Of a DNA stretch of 64,000 nt, positions 21,301 to 31,343 are shown piece by piece. Numbering within the stretch: the first letter of the stretch is position 1; the number at the start of each line of letters is the position of its first letter. The notes beneath the pieces were generated by a model. It was given only the letters and a program-made list of their open reading frames with translations. It made no database searches and was not told where the DNA came from. This DNA is from Azolla caroliniana (taxonomy: Eukaryota; Polypodiophyta). Location of the stretch: the NCBI GenBank assembly GCA_043228905.1, contig JBHGNT010000016.1:12276001-12340000 (forward strand). The letters run 5' to 3'. The translations under genes were made by a program, and so were the position numbers.

Positions 21301-22793
21301 CATCAGATCTTTATGATCACCTTCGAGGAAAGTATCCTGATGACAGTTATTTCGCAAAATACTGGGCAAGAGTTGAGTCTGGAACAGACACCACCACATC
21401 CTCGAAGGAATACTTCCACATTGCTAACGGTTTGCTCTACCGTAATGGGAAGGTTTGTGTTCCAGATTTACCCGAGGTCAAAAAGAGGATTCTTTTTGAA
21501 TGCCATGATGCACCCTCAGCAGGGCACCCTGGAATACATCGTACACTCGTTCTCATCTCCACTCAATTTTATTGGCCTAAGATGCGTCCTGACATACATA
21601 GCTATGTGACTAAATGTCACCAGTGTCAGGTTAACAAAGCCGAGCGACTTAAAGCCGCAGGACTTTTACATCCCTTGGACATTCCCAATAATAAGTGGGA
21701 AAGTATATCCATGGATTTTATTGTTAGCCTTCCTCGCACCCAAAAAGGTCATGATGCCATCTGGGTTGTCGTTGATCGACTAACTAAAATGGCCAGATTT
21801 ATTGCTACTAAAACCACGGTAACAGCTCCTGAATTGGCTTACCAATTCGTTGACGAATTGTTTCGTTTTTATGGGTTACCGATGGATATCGTGAGTGATC
21901 GAGATCCAAAGTTTACTAGTGACTTCTGGACACAAGTCTTTAAGAAGTTAGAAACTACGTTGAGCATGAGCTCCACGGATCATCCTCAATCCGATGGACA
22001 GACAGAACGAGTAAATCAAATTATTGAGGACATGCTTCGAGCATACGTTGGTGCAAAACCAACAAAATGGGAACGTTATCTCCCAATTTTGGAGTTTGCT
22101 TATAACAGCTCCAAGCATACGTCGACGGGATATAGTCCTTTTATGTTGATGTATGGTTTTCAGCCACGAGCCCCGATTGATGTTACTATACATCATGATG
22201 AGTTGCGAAGTACGCAAAACTTTCTTCGGGATATGCAAGATATGTTGCATATTGCACGAGATAATATAAAAACAGCTCAAGATAGAGCGCGTTTTTATGC
22301 CGATCATCATAGGCAACCTCGTGTATTCAACCCTGGACAGAAGGTATTTTTACGTGTACCTCACAATTCTAAGACATTGTCTACGGGTAAGTGCGCTAAG
22401 TTAGCCCCACGGTTTTGTGGACCTTTTACAGTCCTCAAACGCATTGGGTCATCAGCCTATCGTCTAGCTCTTCCCGATGGTGTCGGAATTCATCCAGTCT
22501 TTCATGTGAGTCGTCTAAAAGAACTTCTAGGTTCTGGCGACAATACAGTTACAACTGAAACTCTGGTTACTTCTGAAGAATTATCTTCTAAACCACATGT
22601 ACCAGAAAGAATTCTCGATGTTAAAACAAAAAAATTACGTACTAAAGAAATCCGAGAATTCAAAATAAAATGGATGGATAAATCAATAAAAGATGCCACA
22701 TGGGAACGCGAAAATACTCTTAGAACTAACTTCCCTAACTTTCCATTGCAAGAGTGCAATGTTTTAAAGAGGGGGAGTATGTTACGGGCATGA
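18360..22793 (+). CDS. G4a gag-pol polyprotein (1477 aa)
   Basis: A single ORF encodes gag, protease, RT, RNase H, integrase and a chromodomain. Visible motifs with approximate residues: capsid-like gag 60-230; zinc knuckle [14 protein letters not shown] about 279; protease FDSGSSHNF about 358; [17 protein letters not shown] about 640 and FLDDILVYS about 705; RNase [13 protein letters not shown] about 857; integrase HHCC about 1050, with Asp at MDFIVSLP (1118), Asp at VSDRDPKF (1180) and Glu at DGQTERVN (1217); and a C-terminal chromodomain (about 1415-1460, [17 protein letters not shown]). All catalytic residues are present. The Met at 18360 follows the leader and precedes the gag domain. 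Gag and pol are in one frame, so no frameshift is needed. The stop lies 13 bases inside the 3' LTR. The product would form the cytoplasmic particle and integrate cDNA. Chromodomains of this group are thought to target heterochromatin. Confidence 0.96.
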   Translation: MAQINDPMSSAQAEGTQGNPPGQMSTEMYLAQITQFLSFTAQQMTELRQSQSALEARVISLQRETNRPDERQGEPSFVVKPFTGDKKERTEEAICTWLGRWESHFELYPTPDSTKIAYVGRELGGKAAAWWRGLRTMGKLPDTWTDFVTVFKGQFLQPPSRTEAAQALMNLSSRKFSSLEDYVHHARTQIQKSGLEGDNWLIACFVNGIPNSDYHWIVHDKDPKSFEEAVEIVLRYQRTSKKDHNKPNEAPGTKQSQFVGKRKTPNEFLDRDCKRQHPFCVFCKKKGHTKDQCRKLQRKEHDNKAKAADHKGQIPNVLQVYTHHLSNCQCSFPHYVLGPNDLLRANGYINGSPVQFLFDSGSSHNFVNDRLVQIWGIQPTVSDHTYTVHLADGRVQYINGAIHSLGISIDTYIEEVDFHVMNLCTTDVILGYPWFYNKNSSLFIDWVRHSISFVLNDCTHFIQCVKKQSLSIVSSCPSISELSCSTLFYCVLDPDIHVYNIDNVPIQLTYFEQQQLDEILNDFHDVFPSELPDGLPPKRNIDHRIDIVPGVAPISIPPYRLSRSEEDEVSKQLKDYLRMGYIRYSKSPWGAPVLLVKKKEGTWRMCINYRRLNKVTIKNSYPLPRADDLIDRLQGARYFTKLDLRTGYHQIRISEDDVPKTAFRTRYGHYEFLVMPFGLTNAPATFQQEMNDIFREQLGKFVVIFLDDILVYSRTLQEHARHVRFVLQTLRDKQFYAKISKCEFFKKSITYLGHLITERGVEIDPSRIEKIKLWPTLRNIREVRSFLGFVGFLRKSLRNYSQLTTPFTDLLKGQTRKSTKPIVWNATLDLAFKELKDLVCKAPSLLLPDPSKPFEVETDASNYAIGAVLYQDGKPIAFESKKLDSAQCRYTVQEKELFAVIHALKTWRHYLYGNHFVVTTDHESLKYFCDQQDLKGRKARWADLIQDFDFSIRYRKGSMNTVADALSRIREVNMLSFTEISSDLYDHLRGKYPDDSYFAKYWARVESGTDTTTSSKEYFHIANGLLYRNGKVCVPDLPEVKKRILFECHDAPSAGHPGIHRTLVLISTQFYWPKMRPDIHSYVTKCHQCQVNKAERLKAAGLLHPLDIPNNKWESISMDFIVSLPRTQKGHDAIWVVVDRLTKMARFIATKTTVTAPELAYQFVDELFRFYGLPMDIVSDRDPKFTSDFWTQVFKKLETTLSMSSTDHPQSDGQTERVNQIIEDMLRAYVGAKPTKWERYLPILEFAYNSSKHTSTGYSPFMLMYGFQPRAPIDVTIHHDELRSTQNFLRDMQDMLHIARDNIKTAQDRARFYADHHRQPRVFNPGQKVFLRVPHNSKTLSTGKCAKLAPRFCGPFTVLKRIGSSAYRLALPDGVGIHPVFHVSRLKELLGSGDNTVTTETLVTSEELSSKPHVPERILDVKTKKLRTKEIREFKIKWMDKSIKDATWERENTLRTNFPNFPLQECNVLKRGSMLRA
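22766..22779 (+). promoter_or_regulatory. G4a polypurine tract
   Basis: AAAGAGGGGGAGTA directly precedes the 3' LTR, where plus-strand DNA synthesis would be primed. It is also translated as the end of the polyprotein. Confidence 0.85.
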
Positions 22794-23234
22794 CCATATA
22801 ATATCCCGTGGTAAGAATTTACCGTAGTATTCTATACACGTGGATAAGTGTGAGGGTTAAATGAGAGTGTAAAGAAGGGGAGGATTACTTTTAATCCTCG
22901 GGATTGAGACAACCCATTAGGTCAAGTGTGAACTTGCCTGGGGGCCTTGGGTATCGCTATAAATAAGAGGCCTAGCTACCCTCATTTGATGATCTTTTGA
23001 CTACATCGAGACTCTGCTCGTGTGGTGGGTCAACTCTTGTAGCGAGCGCGCCAGCACCAGGTACGACTCGACGCCACGGCGGTGGTATGGGACGCCGATC
23101 GAGGCTCGAGTCCGTCTCGATCCCTTCGCTCGGGGGTGGTCGGGTGGATCGGCACCCTTCTTTCTCTTTCTCCTTTCTATCTATCTTTTCATTATCCTTA
23201 TCTTAAGCTTACATTAGTACTATGATCTATAATA
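22780..23234 (+). repeat. G4a 3' LTR
   Basis: 455 bp, TGTTACGG to CTATAATA. By eye it is identical to the 5' LTR except for lacking the 8-bp duplication. A TATA box is at 22958-22965. The target-site duplication AAAAG follows at 23235-23239. Confidence 0.95.
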
Positions 23235-24467
23235 AAAAGACTAGCCGTCCAAAGCCATAATTTTTGCCTCATAGAAGGAGTTTTATATCACAAAGGTAGT
23301 GACGGCATTTGGGGTACGTCAGGATGAGAAAGAAGCAGTTTTACGGGAGGCGCACTGCGGCACGGCCGACGGCCATTACGCGGGCGACGTTACAGCCGGG
23401 AAGATATGGCAGGCAGGCTTATGGTGGCCAACAACGCAGAAGGACGCATCCGAGGATTGTAGAAAGTGTGATTTGTGTCAACAAATGGGCCAACTCACGG
23501 AGGGCGCAAGGATGCCACACTAGCCCGTATTACTGCTAGACCCCTTCCAAAAGTCGGGATTGGATTTCGTGGGCCCCTTCACACCAGTGCCAGCCCGTAC
23601 GGGCAATAAATACATATTGGTAGCTACGGATTATTACACCAAGTGGGTAGAAGCAAAGGCACTACGAGAAAATACGGCGGCCATCATAGGCAGGTTCCTT
23701 TACGAGCACATCTGGTGCCGGTTCGGTTGTCAGATTGAGCTCATTAGTGACCAGGGGAGTCACTTTCTCAATACGGTGGTTCGGGAACTAACACATCATT
23801 ACGCCGTAGTCCATAAAAACAGTACGCTATATTATCCACAGGCGAATGGGTTAGCGGAATCCACCAACAAGACGTTGCAGACCATCTTGAAGAAAATCGT
23901 CAATGAAAATAGAACGGACTGGGATACCAAATTACAAAGTGCATTATGGGCATACAGGACCAGCTACAAAACAACCATATAGTCAACACCGTTTCGACTA
24001 GCGTTTGGGCTGGAGGCTGTGATGCCGGTCGCATTTCAAGTACCCAGTTTGCGAATTCAGTTACGGGACTGACTATCGGAAGGCAAGTTGGAGGAGGTAC
24101 GACTCCACCAGCTACTCGAACTCAGGGAAAACGCGTACACAACATGGCTGTGTTGGAGCAGGAACAACGACGGCGTAAAGCGTTTGTAGATCGACATCGG
24201 AACACAAGGGAAAAGGAGTTCACCGTTGGTCGGGGGGGGCTGGTTTTCGAAACCCGTATGGGCCATATGGCAGGGAAGTTACGCTTCCGTGGGACCGGCC
24301 CATACTGGATAATTGGAGCGGAACAAGGCACATTCCAACTAGGTACGATGGCCGGGGAAGTAGTACGGCAAAAGGTGAATGGGTTTCGCCTTAAACCTTA
24401 CCTGGGCTCTACGCCACCTAACCCATTCACCGCCAAACAGGACAAAGCCGGAGAACCCGCTGCGTAA
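23235..24467 (+). pseudogene. G1a integrase (two stops, one frameshift)
   Basis: An HHCC zinc finger (EAHCGTADGHYAGDV ... CRKCDLCQQ, about 23350-23490), then the DDE core: LDFVGPFTPV (Asp), LISDQGSHF (Asp) and PQANGLAEST (Glu). The C-terminal domain (GKLRFRGTGPYWIIGAEQG ... KVNGFRLKPYLG) follows in another frame to the stop near 24467. In-frame TAG codons are at 23521 and 23980. Sequence and order match G1b (49568-50760). It resembles Athila/Tat-type integrases, with no chromodomain. Confidence 0.88.
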
Positions 24468-24638
24468 ATGGGCGGCCCCACTTGTACCATAAAGTAAACA
24501 TATGTTGTATATAAACGTTACGAAAAAAAAAAAAAAAAGAAGAAAAAAAAAGAAAAGAAAAGAAAAAGAGAAGATAACGACTATTAAAAGGACTAAATGC
24601 ATGCACAAACTCCTAGTTCAAGAACACGCGGCACCATG
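24468..24638 (+). other. G1a spacer between integrase and downstream ORF, A/G-rich
   Basis: About 170 bp containing a run of A and GA tracts (24521-24575), then the block ACAAACTCCTAGTTCAAG just before the ATG. G1b has the same layout (49440-49560), including that block. The conserved block contains a CCTAG that could act as a splice acceptor, but this is only a guess. Confidence 0.5.
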
Positions 24639-27527
24639 ATGGCTTACCGCCCAATGAACCCTAAGCCACAAAAAGAAGGAAATAGAAGATCTTCTGCACA
24701 AAACAGAAACCCACCTTCTAACTATCAGCACTCCCATCGCTCCTCCCCCTCACCTTCTCCTCCATCCTATCACAGAGCTCCAACCCACCGCAACCACCAG
24801 TCTCCTTCCCACGAACCCACTATGGCGATGCTGATCTTCATCTCTACTACCTTACGCCGATGGCTCGTGGAGAAACGCTTGGATGGGTACATCCGGGTCG
24901 CAGAGGCACCCCCACACCCGGATGCCATGGATATCACCAGGAAGCTGAACATCGACATGATCACCAACTCTTCCATTCAGAAAAAGTTGGACTTGTCATC
25001 GCTAGGCGAAAGGCATTTCGAAATCCCTCCTGCAAAGGCGCTGCAACGATATTTCGGGCCATATTCCTCCTCCACCAAGGCCTATAGAATGAAGCAGATC
25101 CCCGATCCCTTCTTCCGTGAAGTTGCCAAGTTCCTGCTAGAGGTCGGCTGCGTAGATGTCAATGCATATGGGATGCCCAAGCAAAAGGAGGGCATCATTA
25201 TCGATACCTTTGAACGATGTGTGATCGATTGGGGGGTCATCACAGGGCCGGTGTTACGGGAAGGCCTGCATGCGTATCAGGTAGGCAAAAAGCTCAGGCC
25301 GATCATACAACAGTACCTTACGGTACTATTCCCACCCCAAGGTCTGCTGGCACCACATCCCAGCTGACCCACGCCCCCGCCCCGATCCGCGAAACGCAGG
25401 TTAGCGGGCCTAGTGTGGGAAGAGGAACCCCAACCCGCCCAGCCAGACACGCGGACAACACCTCCAGCCCATTCAGACACACGGACAACGTAGGAGGAAC
25501 AACCGACACGTTTCGTGGCAGTAGCCCCAGAGCTAGACACCGAAGCACGACAAGATAGCCCCAGACCGAAATGACGTAGATTGGACAGGAAAGATGGGCG
25601 GGGATTGGTCAAAGACGTCCCCACGGCGGCAGAGACAATGACCAACGGCAATGGCTCCGCAGCTACGGAGCACAATACCACCTTCGAAATCATCCAAGAG
25701 GCACGACCGATCATTACGACCCAGTCCCAATGAGGGAAAGCCGTATTGAGGGTGGAAAGCGAGGTGTTGGCATATCTAGATATCCTGGATATGGCCCATG
25801 AGTTTAGCGCCCTCTTATAGTTCGGAACCTCTTTTGAGATCATGGAATTCCTTGCAACACAACAGATAAAAGCCTCCCAACGAATGGTCGAGGATCACGC
25901 AGAGCGCCAGATGATCGAGCACGCCTTGACACAAACGGCGGAGAGCGACGATGAGGACTGGCTAGCGAGGGTCGGCAGACCAAGGAACACCGGGGTATGC
26001 CGAGTGGGGATGGAGCTACCCCCATTAAACACGGCCCTAGTCGAAGTCCATAGGGAATTGGCAAAGGTCAGCACGGGCAAAAATAAGAATGTCTGGAAGA
26101 AGGTGAAATTGACCCAAGCCAAGCTGAAAAAAGCCAACGAACGCATCGCGGAGTTGGAAGCTAACGCGACTACGGCGCAACACGCAACTCTGCCACCAAA
26201 CCACGCCATCGACTCTTTAAGGGAAGAAATTGAGGCTCAGACCGCCATCGCCTCAGGGTCGTGCAACTTGTGGAATCAGAAATTGACCGCCTTCGAGCTC
26301 AATTGCGCCAATCCTTAGACAGAGAAAAGGAGATCCGAGCTAACGGCCGGAAGGCAGTAAAAACCGTTGAAGAGAAACTCGTTACGGAGGTAGCTCAACA
26401 CATCCGAACAAAAGACGAAAACGCCCAATTATGGGATGAAGAGAAGAAATTGGAGGCGGCAATCGCAGGACTTTGGGCCTTATTAGAGAAAAAGAAGGTA
26501 TGGTTCGACGAGCAGCTGGTGGTCGAACAAGAAAGAAGGCATTAGCTTGAAATCCTCCTAAACAATGAAATGGGGAAATTAGAAAAACAACATGCAAAGG
26601 AATCCCAGCTGTGGGCGGGCCTGAAGGCCACATACGAAGAAACGATGGCGGTCAGACAGAAAGAAATTGCAAACCTCCAGAAGTCGATGGAGGACGCACG
26701 CAACCGTTGCCAGGCCATCACAGATAACGTGCATATCCTTCTCCAAACAAATCGGGAGAGGTTCACAACGCAATTGAAAACGGCGCTGGACAAAGGATGG
26801 ATGGCGTGGGCAACCCAAGCAACGGAATTGCATGCGTATCGTGCAGATTGGGAGAACCGGCGAAAAGACGGCTGAGGTTTCTATAAACTAAATGAGGAGA
26901 GCATCGCGGCCATGGGAGAGGACCTAACGCAAGACTATCATGCGCTAGCGGACCAACACTCCAAAGAACTCGCGCAACTCTTAGATGATTTTAGTGAAAG
27001 CCAGGAGGAGCTATTTAACCAGATCACACAAGCCGGCAACACGTGAACAAATGAGGAATCCAGCGCGATGCCAATTCCGGGCACGGCCGAAGAAGAGGAA
27101 CCTCAGGCCAGATCACCAGAAATTACAACGATGGTGAACAACGCGGACCGACGAGCGGAGTCCCCCATAGTACCAGACAGCGAAACCACTGCCCAAGAGG
27201 AGTTGCATCTGCACGAGCCCATGCTATCGTCGGACCACACGGAGAACGGTGTGGCCCAACTCCCCGGAACGTACAAAGACGGCCGACACCACGAAGGAAG
27301 TAACGATTGAGACAGAGCCATGGCTGACCGCAAGCATGACGATGGCGGAGCCCAACTCACTAGCCCAAGAAGAGCCCACCGTACCCGGACCGCCCACACA
27401 GGACGACTGCGACACCGGAAGAAACCATTCTGACCAAATAGGGGAGCTACACCACGATGCACCTACGGGCCCTACGTCGTCTCCCGACGCGGACACCAAC
27501 ATCTGGGGCATTTTGGAAAAAGATTAA
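24639..27527 (+). pseudogene. G1a downstream ORF: coiled-coil protein of unknown function (frameshifted)
   Basis: Starts MAYRPMNPKPQKEG (G1b: MAHRPMNPKPQKEG) and would be about 960 codons. Layout: a basic, Ser/Pro/His-rich N-terminus of about 60 residues; a conserved globular part (RRWLVEKRLDGYIRV, FEIPPAKALQRYFGPYSSS, PDPFFREVAKFLLEVGC); a Pro/Thr/Arg-rich linker with a basic PRPK-RRLDRK stretch like a nuclear signal; then about 450 residues of charged heptad-like sequence (KKANERIAELEANA, MGKLEKQHAKESQL); and an acidic tail ending LEKD. A stop at 25365 and several later frameshifts or stops break it. No signal peptide or membrane segment is visible. It lies in the env position but in sense and is not env-like. 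Confidence 0.75.
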
Positions 27528-27574
27528 TGGGATGGGTCCGACGTGCTAGGGCACTGTCCCACAGGCGTGCTAGG

Positions 27575-28012
27575 TGTTGTCCGCCGGAATAGTAACCGAC
27601 GGACAAGAGCGTAGGAATAAGAAATAAAATAAGATCATAACGCATGTAATGGTTCACACAGGAAGCGTGAACGACTAAATAGACCCTGTGTATATAAAGG
27701 GCAGAAAACCTTTGATAGAGGGAGCGTGTAATTTTGGAATGTAAAGAAGCGTATCATAATAGAATTCTATCTTCTTTGAAAGTTTGTGTATAGCTACGGC
27801 TAATCTATTGTGTGTCTGGAATACCGGAGCGTGTAAGAACGTAAGTGTAACCATTGCTAAGGAGTCGGTTGTAGTCGTCTCCCTTAAACGTTGATAGGTT
27901 ACGGGGAACATTCTCCTATGCATTACAGATAGACGCCCCATTCGTTGTTCCACAATCACTTGGAGGTCTAGGTCGAAGGACTGACCGAAGACCATGTTCC
28001 TAATCGGTAACA
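27575..28012 (+). repeat. G1a 3' LTR
   Basis: 438 bp, TGTTGTCC to CGGTAACA, with a TATA box (TATATAAAGG) at 27691-27700. It aligns end to end with the two G1b LTRs on the other strand. No clear purine tract precedes it. The right flank is copia C3 coding sequence. Confidence 0.9.
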
Positions 28013-28313
28013 GTCGCTTCGAACAGCTTGGGTCTTGCAATATTCCTCAAACTTCCCTTTGTATTCGCCACCATTGTCAGTTCGAACAACCTTCAACTTC
28101 CGACCCGACTCTCGCTCAGTTCTTGCCTGGAACTCCTTGAAGAACGAGAATACTTGATCTTTTGACTTTAGTATGAAAGCCCACAACCTTTGACTGTAGT
28201 CGTCAATTAACGTCACAAATTACTATCCGCCTTGATGCGACGCAACATCTACATAACACACATCCGTGTGTACTAGTTCCAGTGCAACTTCTCTTCTTCT
28301 TCGTGGCCATGTG
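28013..28313 (-). pseudogene. C3 integrase core (partial)
   Basis: Encodes RREVALELVHTDVC then TLIDDYSQRLWAFILKSKDQ (catalytic Asp) and VVRTDNGGEYKGKFEEYC (second Asp). The domain ends at the G1a LTR, so the Glu is absent. Two stops lie just before TLIDDYS. Confidence 0.85.
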
Positions 28314-28864
28314 TGTTGGGAATGTCCCTCCAATGGGAGGATGATCTGACTGTTCGGAAAGCCGAGAGTCGAAGAGTCGGAAAATAGGAGCCGAGTTGAT
28401 GAGGGACTCGGCCGAGGCAGAAACTGGAATCGTGTACATAGCCAACTCGGGAAACTATATTTTGAAAATAGTCTTAAGTGTGCGCCCCATGAGGGCTACG
28501 TATGTAAATAAATGGAAAGTTGCATAAGTATATATGCAACTAGGGCAAACCTTTAGTTTGTGATGAACAGAAGTGTGACGAACTGTGTAGAAAGAGAGAG
28601 AGAGACAGAGAGTGTGTGTGAGAGCCGCGCCATAGCTGTGTGAGTAACAGCAGACGCGAAGAGCCCTATGTGGCTGATACTCTCGACAGAGTGTTGTAAT
28701 CATCTCTGTTGTATATCCACTTTGTATAGTGAAGAAACCTGTTCACCCGTGGTTTTAGGGTTTCCACGTAAATCTTTGTGTACATTTGTTTGTCTTGTTT
28801 TTTCTGGCATTTTCTATGATTCGTATTTCAGCACGTAGTTCGATTATTCGTGATCTATTCCGCA
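28314..28864 (+). repeat. Solo LTR (C2-related) inside C3
   Basis: Begins TGTTGGGAATGTCCCTCC, resembling the C2 LTR start, and ends near TTCCGCA. It interrupts the C3 frame between the GAG-pre-integrase block (AAFHKSL) and the integrase core. A TATA box sits in the loop of the palindrome at 28519-28540 (stems GTTGCATA/TATGCAAC). I could not find a clean target-site duplication. The right end is set by similarity of layout to C2. Confidence 0.65.
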
Positions 28865-29693
28865 ACGATTTGTGGAATGCTGCTCTATTCTGCTTTCCGA
28901 CTAAGCAGTTGATGCACTTTTCCAGGTGCACTCCCTTTACTTCTGGTAGAAGCTTTTGGTCCGCCAACAGATGTAGTCCCTTCTCACTCATGTGGCCTAG
29001 CCTCTTATGCCATATCTGTCCTACCGAGTCAGCTTCCATATTCACTTCCGACTTGCACACTCGGGCTTGCATCATATACAATGTGCCTTCCTTCTGTGCT
29101 AGGGCCACTATAATATTTCCTTGGCAGAACTTCCATTTCCCGTTTCGGAAGCTACCACTATAGCCTTCGTCGTCCAATCTTCCAGTCGATATCAGATTTA
29201 GTCTGATACCGGGGACATGTCGAACATCCTTCAGAGTCAGTCGATACCCTATCGACATCGTCAAACAAACACTTCCGACTCTGGCTGTCTTGCACTCCCC
29301 ACGATCACCCATCTTTACATAACCATGATCACCGGCTATGTAAGTCGAGAAATACTCTCTCGATGGAGTTATGTGGAACGATGTACCGGAGTCGATCACC
29401 CAAGTGCATTCTTCGCTTGAAAGATTTGCAATTTTCTGTTCACAAATGAACACATGTTCTTCATTGCTCGTAGTAATGGCTGAAGTGTATTTTTCTTTAG
29501 GAATCTTACGAGGTTCGACATTATTATCGACACTCTTTTCCTTTTTAAGGTGTCGGCAGTCTTTCTCGATATGTTCAGGCTTTCCACAATAAAAGCACAC
29601 GAGCTTTCCTCTGGACTTCGACCTGGTTTGAGACTTTTCTAACCTTGGTGGACTTCTTTGCCGATTCCTTCCTCTGCCAATGTGTTGAGTCAA
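28865..29693 (-). pseudogene. C3 gag end, protease and GAG-pre-integrase
   Basis: One open frame with zinc knuckle CFYCGKPEHIEKDC near 29590, protease WVIDSGTSFHITP near 29385 (catalytic Asp intact), then IWHKRLGHMSEKGLHLLADQ with the CINCLVGKQNRAAF block near 28910. This is the usual copia order. The frame runs into the inserted LTR. A frameshift near 29690 separates it from the gag body. Confidence 0.88.
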
Positions 29694-30270
29694 AAATTGG
29701 ACTCCGATTGGACTAGGACACCCTTGTCCTTCCTTCTCGCTTCCTCATTCAGGATGCTTGTCTTCACCGCTTGTAAAGACAAGTTCTCCCAACTATCCGA
29801 CAATGTGCACATCAACAGGATGGTCTGCATGGCATCATCAAGGGGAAACTTGGTTGCAACAAGTTGATTTACATACCGCATGAATGTGTTGATGTGTTCG
29901 ACGATGTTCTCCCCGTCTCTTTATTTTAGTCGTATGATCTTTCTCATCAATGAGGTTTTACTGAGGGCGTTCTTCCTCTCATATAGACCTGAGAGCTTCT
30001 GCCACATCTCTTGGGCATTTGAGTCGTTCGCCACATGTTCAAGGACACTTACATTGACACTGTCTGATGGTGGCCACCACCTTTTTGTTAAGAAGTTTCC
30101 ATTCCGACTCTAATACCCCTGTGGGTATTTCTGCCCTGTCGATCGGTTCGTACAGGTCTTTGACTATGAGAAGGTCCTCCATCTTTATCTTCTAGTCTGC
30201 ATAGTTCTAAGAGTTTAGAACTATCATTCCTGGGAAGCTACACACAGCTCCTTCCATGCTTGCACCTCAA
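29694..30270 (-). pseudogene. C3 gag body (frameshifted)
   Basis: The frame 29881-29690 encodes the gag C-terminal part (TILLMCTLSDSWENLSLQAV). The rest, up to the start near 30230, is broken but keeps the UBN2-type composition. The product would be the copia capsid. Confidence 0.65.
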
Positions 30271-30282
30271 GCTCTGGTACCA
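30271..30282 (-). promoter_or_regulatory. C3 primer-binding site
   Basis: The minus strand reads TGGTACCAGAGC, one base off the usual iMet complement TGGTATCAGAGC, three bases inside the 5' LTR. Confidence 0.8.
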
Positions 30283-30285
30283 GTT

Positions 30286-31003
30286 TGTTGAGAAACAAAT
30301 TATGTACACAGAAATATACTGAAATATACAAGTCTAAAACACAGAAAATAGTGTACACATATTTAACATGGAAACCCTAAAGCAGGAGAAAACCACGGAG
30401 AACGAAGCTTCACTATACAATGGATTTACAACAATGAGATCAGAGTACAACACTCTCCCTACACAAAGTGTAAAAATCCTCTCAGGGCTCTTGGCGTATG
30501 CTGTTATTAAACGCAGTTATGGCGCCACTGACTCTCTCACGCTCTCAAACACACTCTCTTCTCTCCAACGCTATGCTATAGAGGCCCACCCATGTATGTC
30601 TAAATGTTTTGTTTTCCCTAGGTGTATTTATACTAATACACAGAATGGGCTATTTACAATCATGGCCATTATTATTATCCACTAATAATAATAATAGTTT
30701 TACTAATCAGCCGACTCATTCGTTGACTGTCGGGTTGGTCCGATTATTCGGCCTGGTCATTGACCATTAGGTTGCCCGACTAGCCAGTCGTGTCTTCGAC
30801 CTCAATCAACTCTCTCTGAGTCGACTCCTCAACCGTCGACTCTCATCCGATTAGTTGATTGCTCCCTGTCTTCGACTGCCGGCTCTCTCCGAGCAGTGGG
30901 CTCCTCCCACTAGAGGGACATATTCCTAAAAGTTTACGCACCCAGTCTACGCACTGGTTTATGCACCGGTTTACGCACCCAATGTTCAGCTTGTATCTCA
31001 ACA
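30286..31003 (-). repeat. C3 5' LTR
   Basis: 718 bp, TGTTGAGATACAAGC (at 31003) to CTCAACA (at 30286) on the minus strand. U3 starts with four TGCGTAAA-like motifs (30938-30985). The TATA region is a palindrome at 30622-30641 (stems GTGTATT/AATACAC, loop AGTATA). The plus-strand ORF inside it is a chance frame. Confidence 0.88.
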
Positions 31004-31343
31004 AGTAACTAGGAAATTACGTCGATGTGAGATTATTCAAGATAGAGATCCGAGAAAGATGTCTTAGCTATGTTTTCCTCCATGGTTTTTAAAATACCAT
31101 AGTGTTACCATAGTTATTGGATCTCGAATCGCATCTCATACGTCTAGAGGGGTAAAGACATGAGATGTTTTCTTGGATAAAGTTCTTCCAAACAAACTTT
31201 GAAACGTTCATTTTGCTTGTGTAGTTTCTTAACCTCGTTATTTATATTGCATACATATAACTTGCATCATGGAATAGGTTTTGACCAAGCCCTCCCAACT
31301 CTAGTCTGCATCCCACACACAAGATGAGATCACTATTGAGTAA

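Larger units (their letters stand above)
16208..23234 (+). mobile_element. G4a: intact, young Ty3/gypsy chromovirus
   Basis: A complete 7027-bp element with 463-bp and 455-bp LTRs, 5-bp target-site duplication AAAAG, primer-binding site TGGTATCAGA (16673), a 1.7-kb leader, one uninterrupted gag-pol ORF (18360-22793), a purine tract (22766-22779) and a 3' LTR. By eye the LTRs differ only by an 8-bp tandem duplication. Intact coding capacity and near-identical LTRs mean a recent insertion, possibly from an active family. Three older G4 copies or parts are in the window (13838, 31004, 62226). Confidence 0.95.
15981..28012 (+). mobile_element. G1a: 5'-truncated Athila/Tat-like gypsy element, split by G4a
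   Basis: Plus-strand element in two parts, 15981-16207 and 23235-28012. The parts rejoin exactly when G4a and one AAAAG duplication are removed, as the equivalent sequence in G1b (about 50780-50795) shows. It retains the end of RNase H, integrase, the downstream coiled-coil ORF and the 3' LTR. Gag, protease, RT and the 5' LTR are missing, cut at the junction with G4b. Its 3' LTR ends inside copia C3, so G1a inserted into C3. Confidence 0.88.
28013..31003 (-). mobile_element. C3: Ty1/copia element, 5' half, interrupted
   Basis: Minus-strand copia with a complete 5' LTR (30286-31003), primer-binding site (30271-30282), gag, protease and the first half of integrase. It is cut at 28012/28013 by the G1a 3' LTR. 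The rest of integrase, RT, RNase H and the 3' LTR should lie beyond G1a's missing 5' end and are not in the window. An unrelated LTR is inserted at 28314-28864. Confidence 0.88.

Noticed and set aside
21948-22316. Antisense ORFs within the G4a gag-pol gene
   Set aside because: They mirror well-conserved integrase codons and have no start context or homology of their own.
24639-27527. Calling the G1 downstream ORF an envelope gene
   Set aside because: Position fits, but there is no signal peptide, no membrane segment and no Cys-rich ectodomain; it is a charged coiled coil.
30368-30685. Plus-strand ORF of about 105 codons
   Set aside because: Lies wholly in the C3 LTR, opposite to its direction, with no protein-like features.
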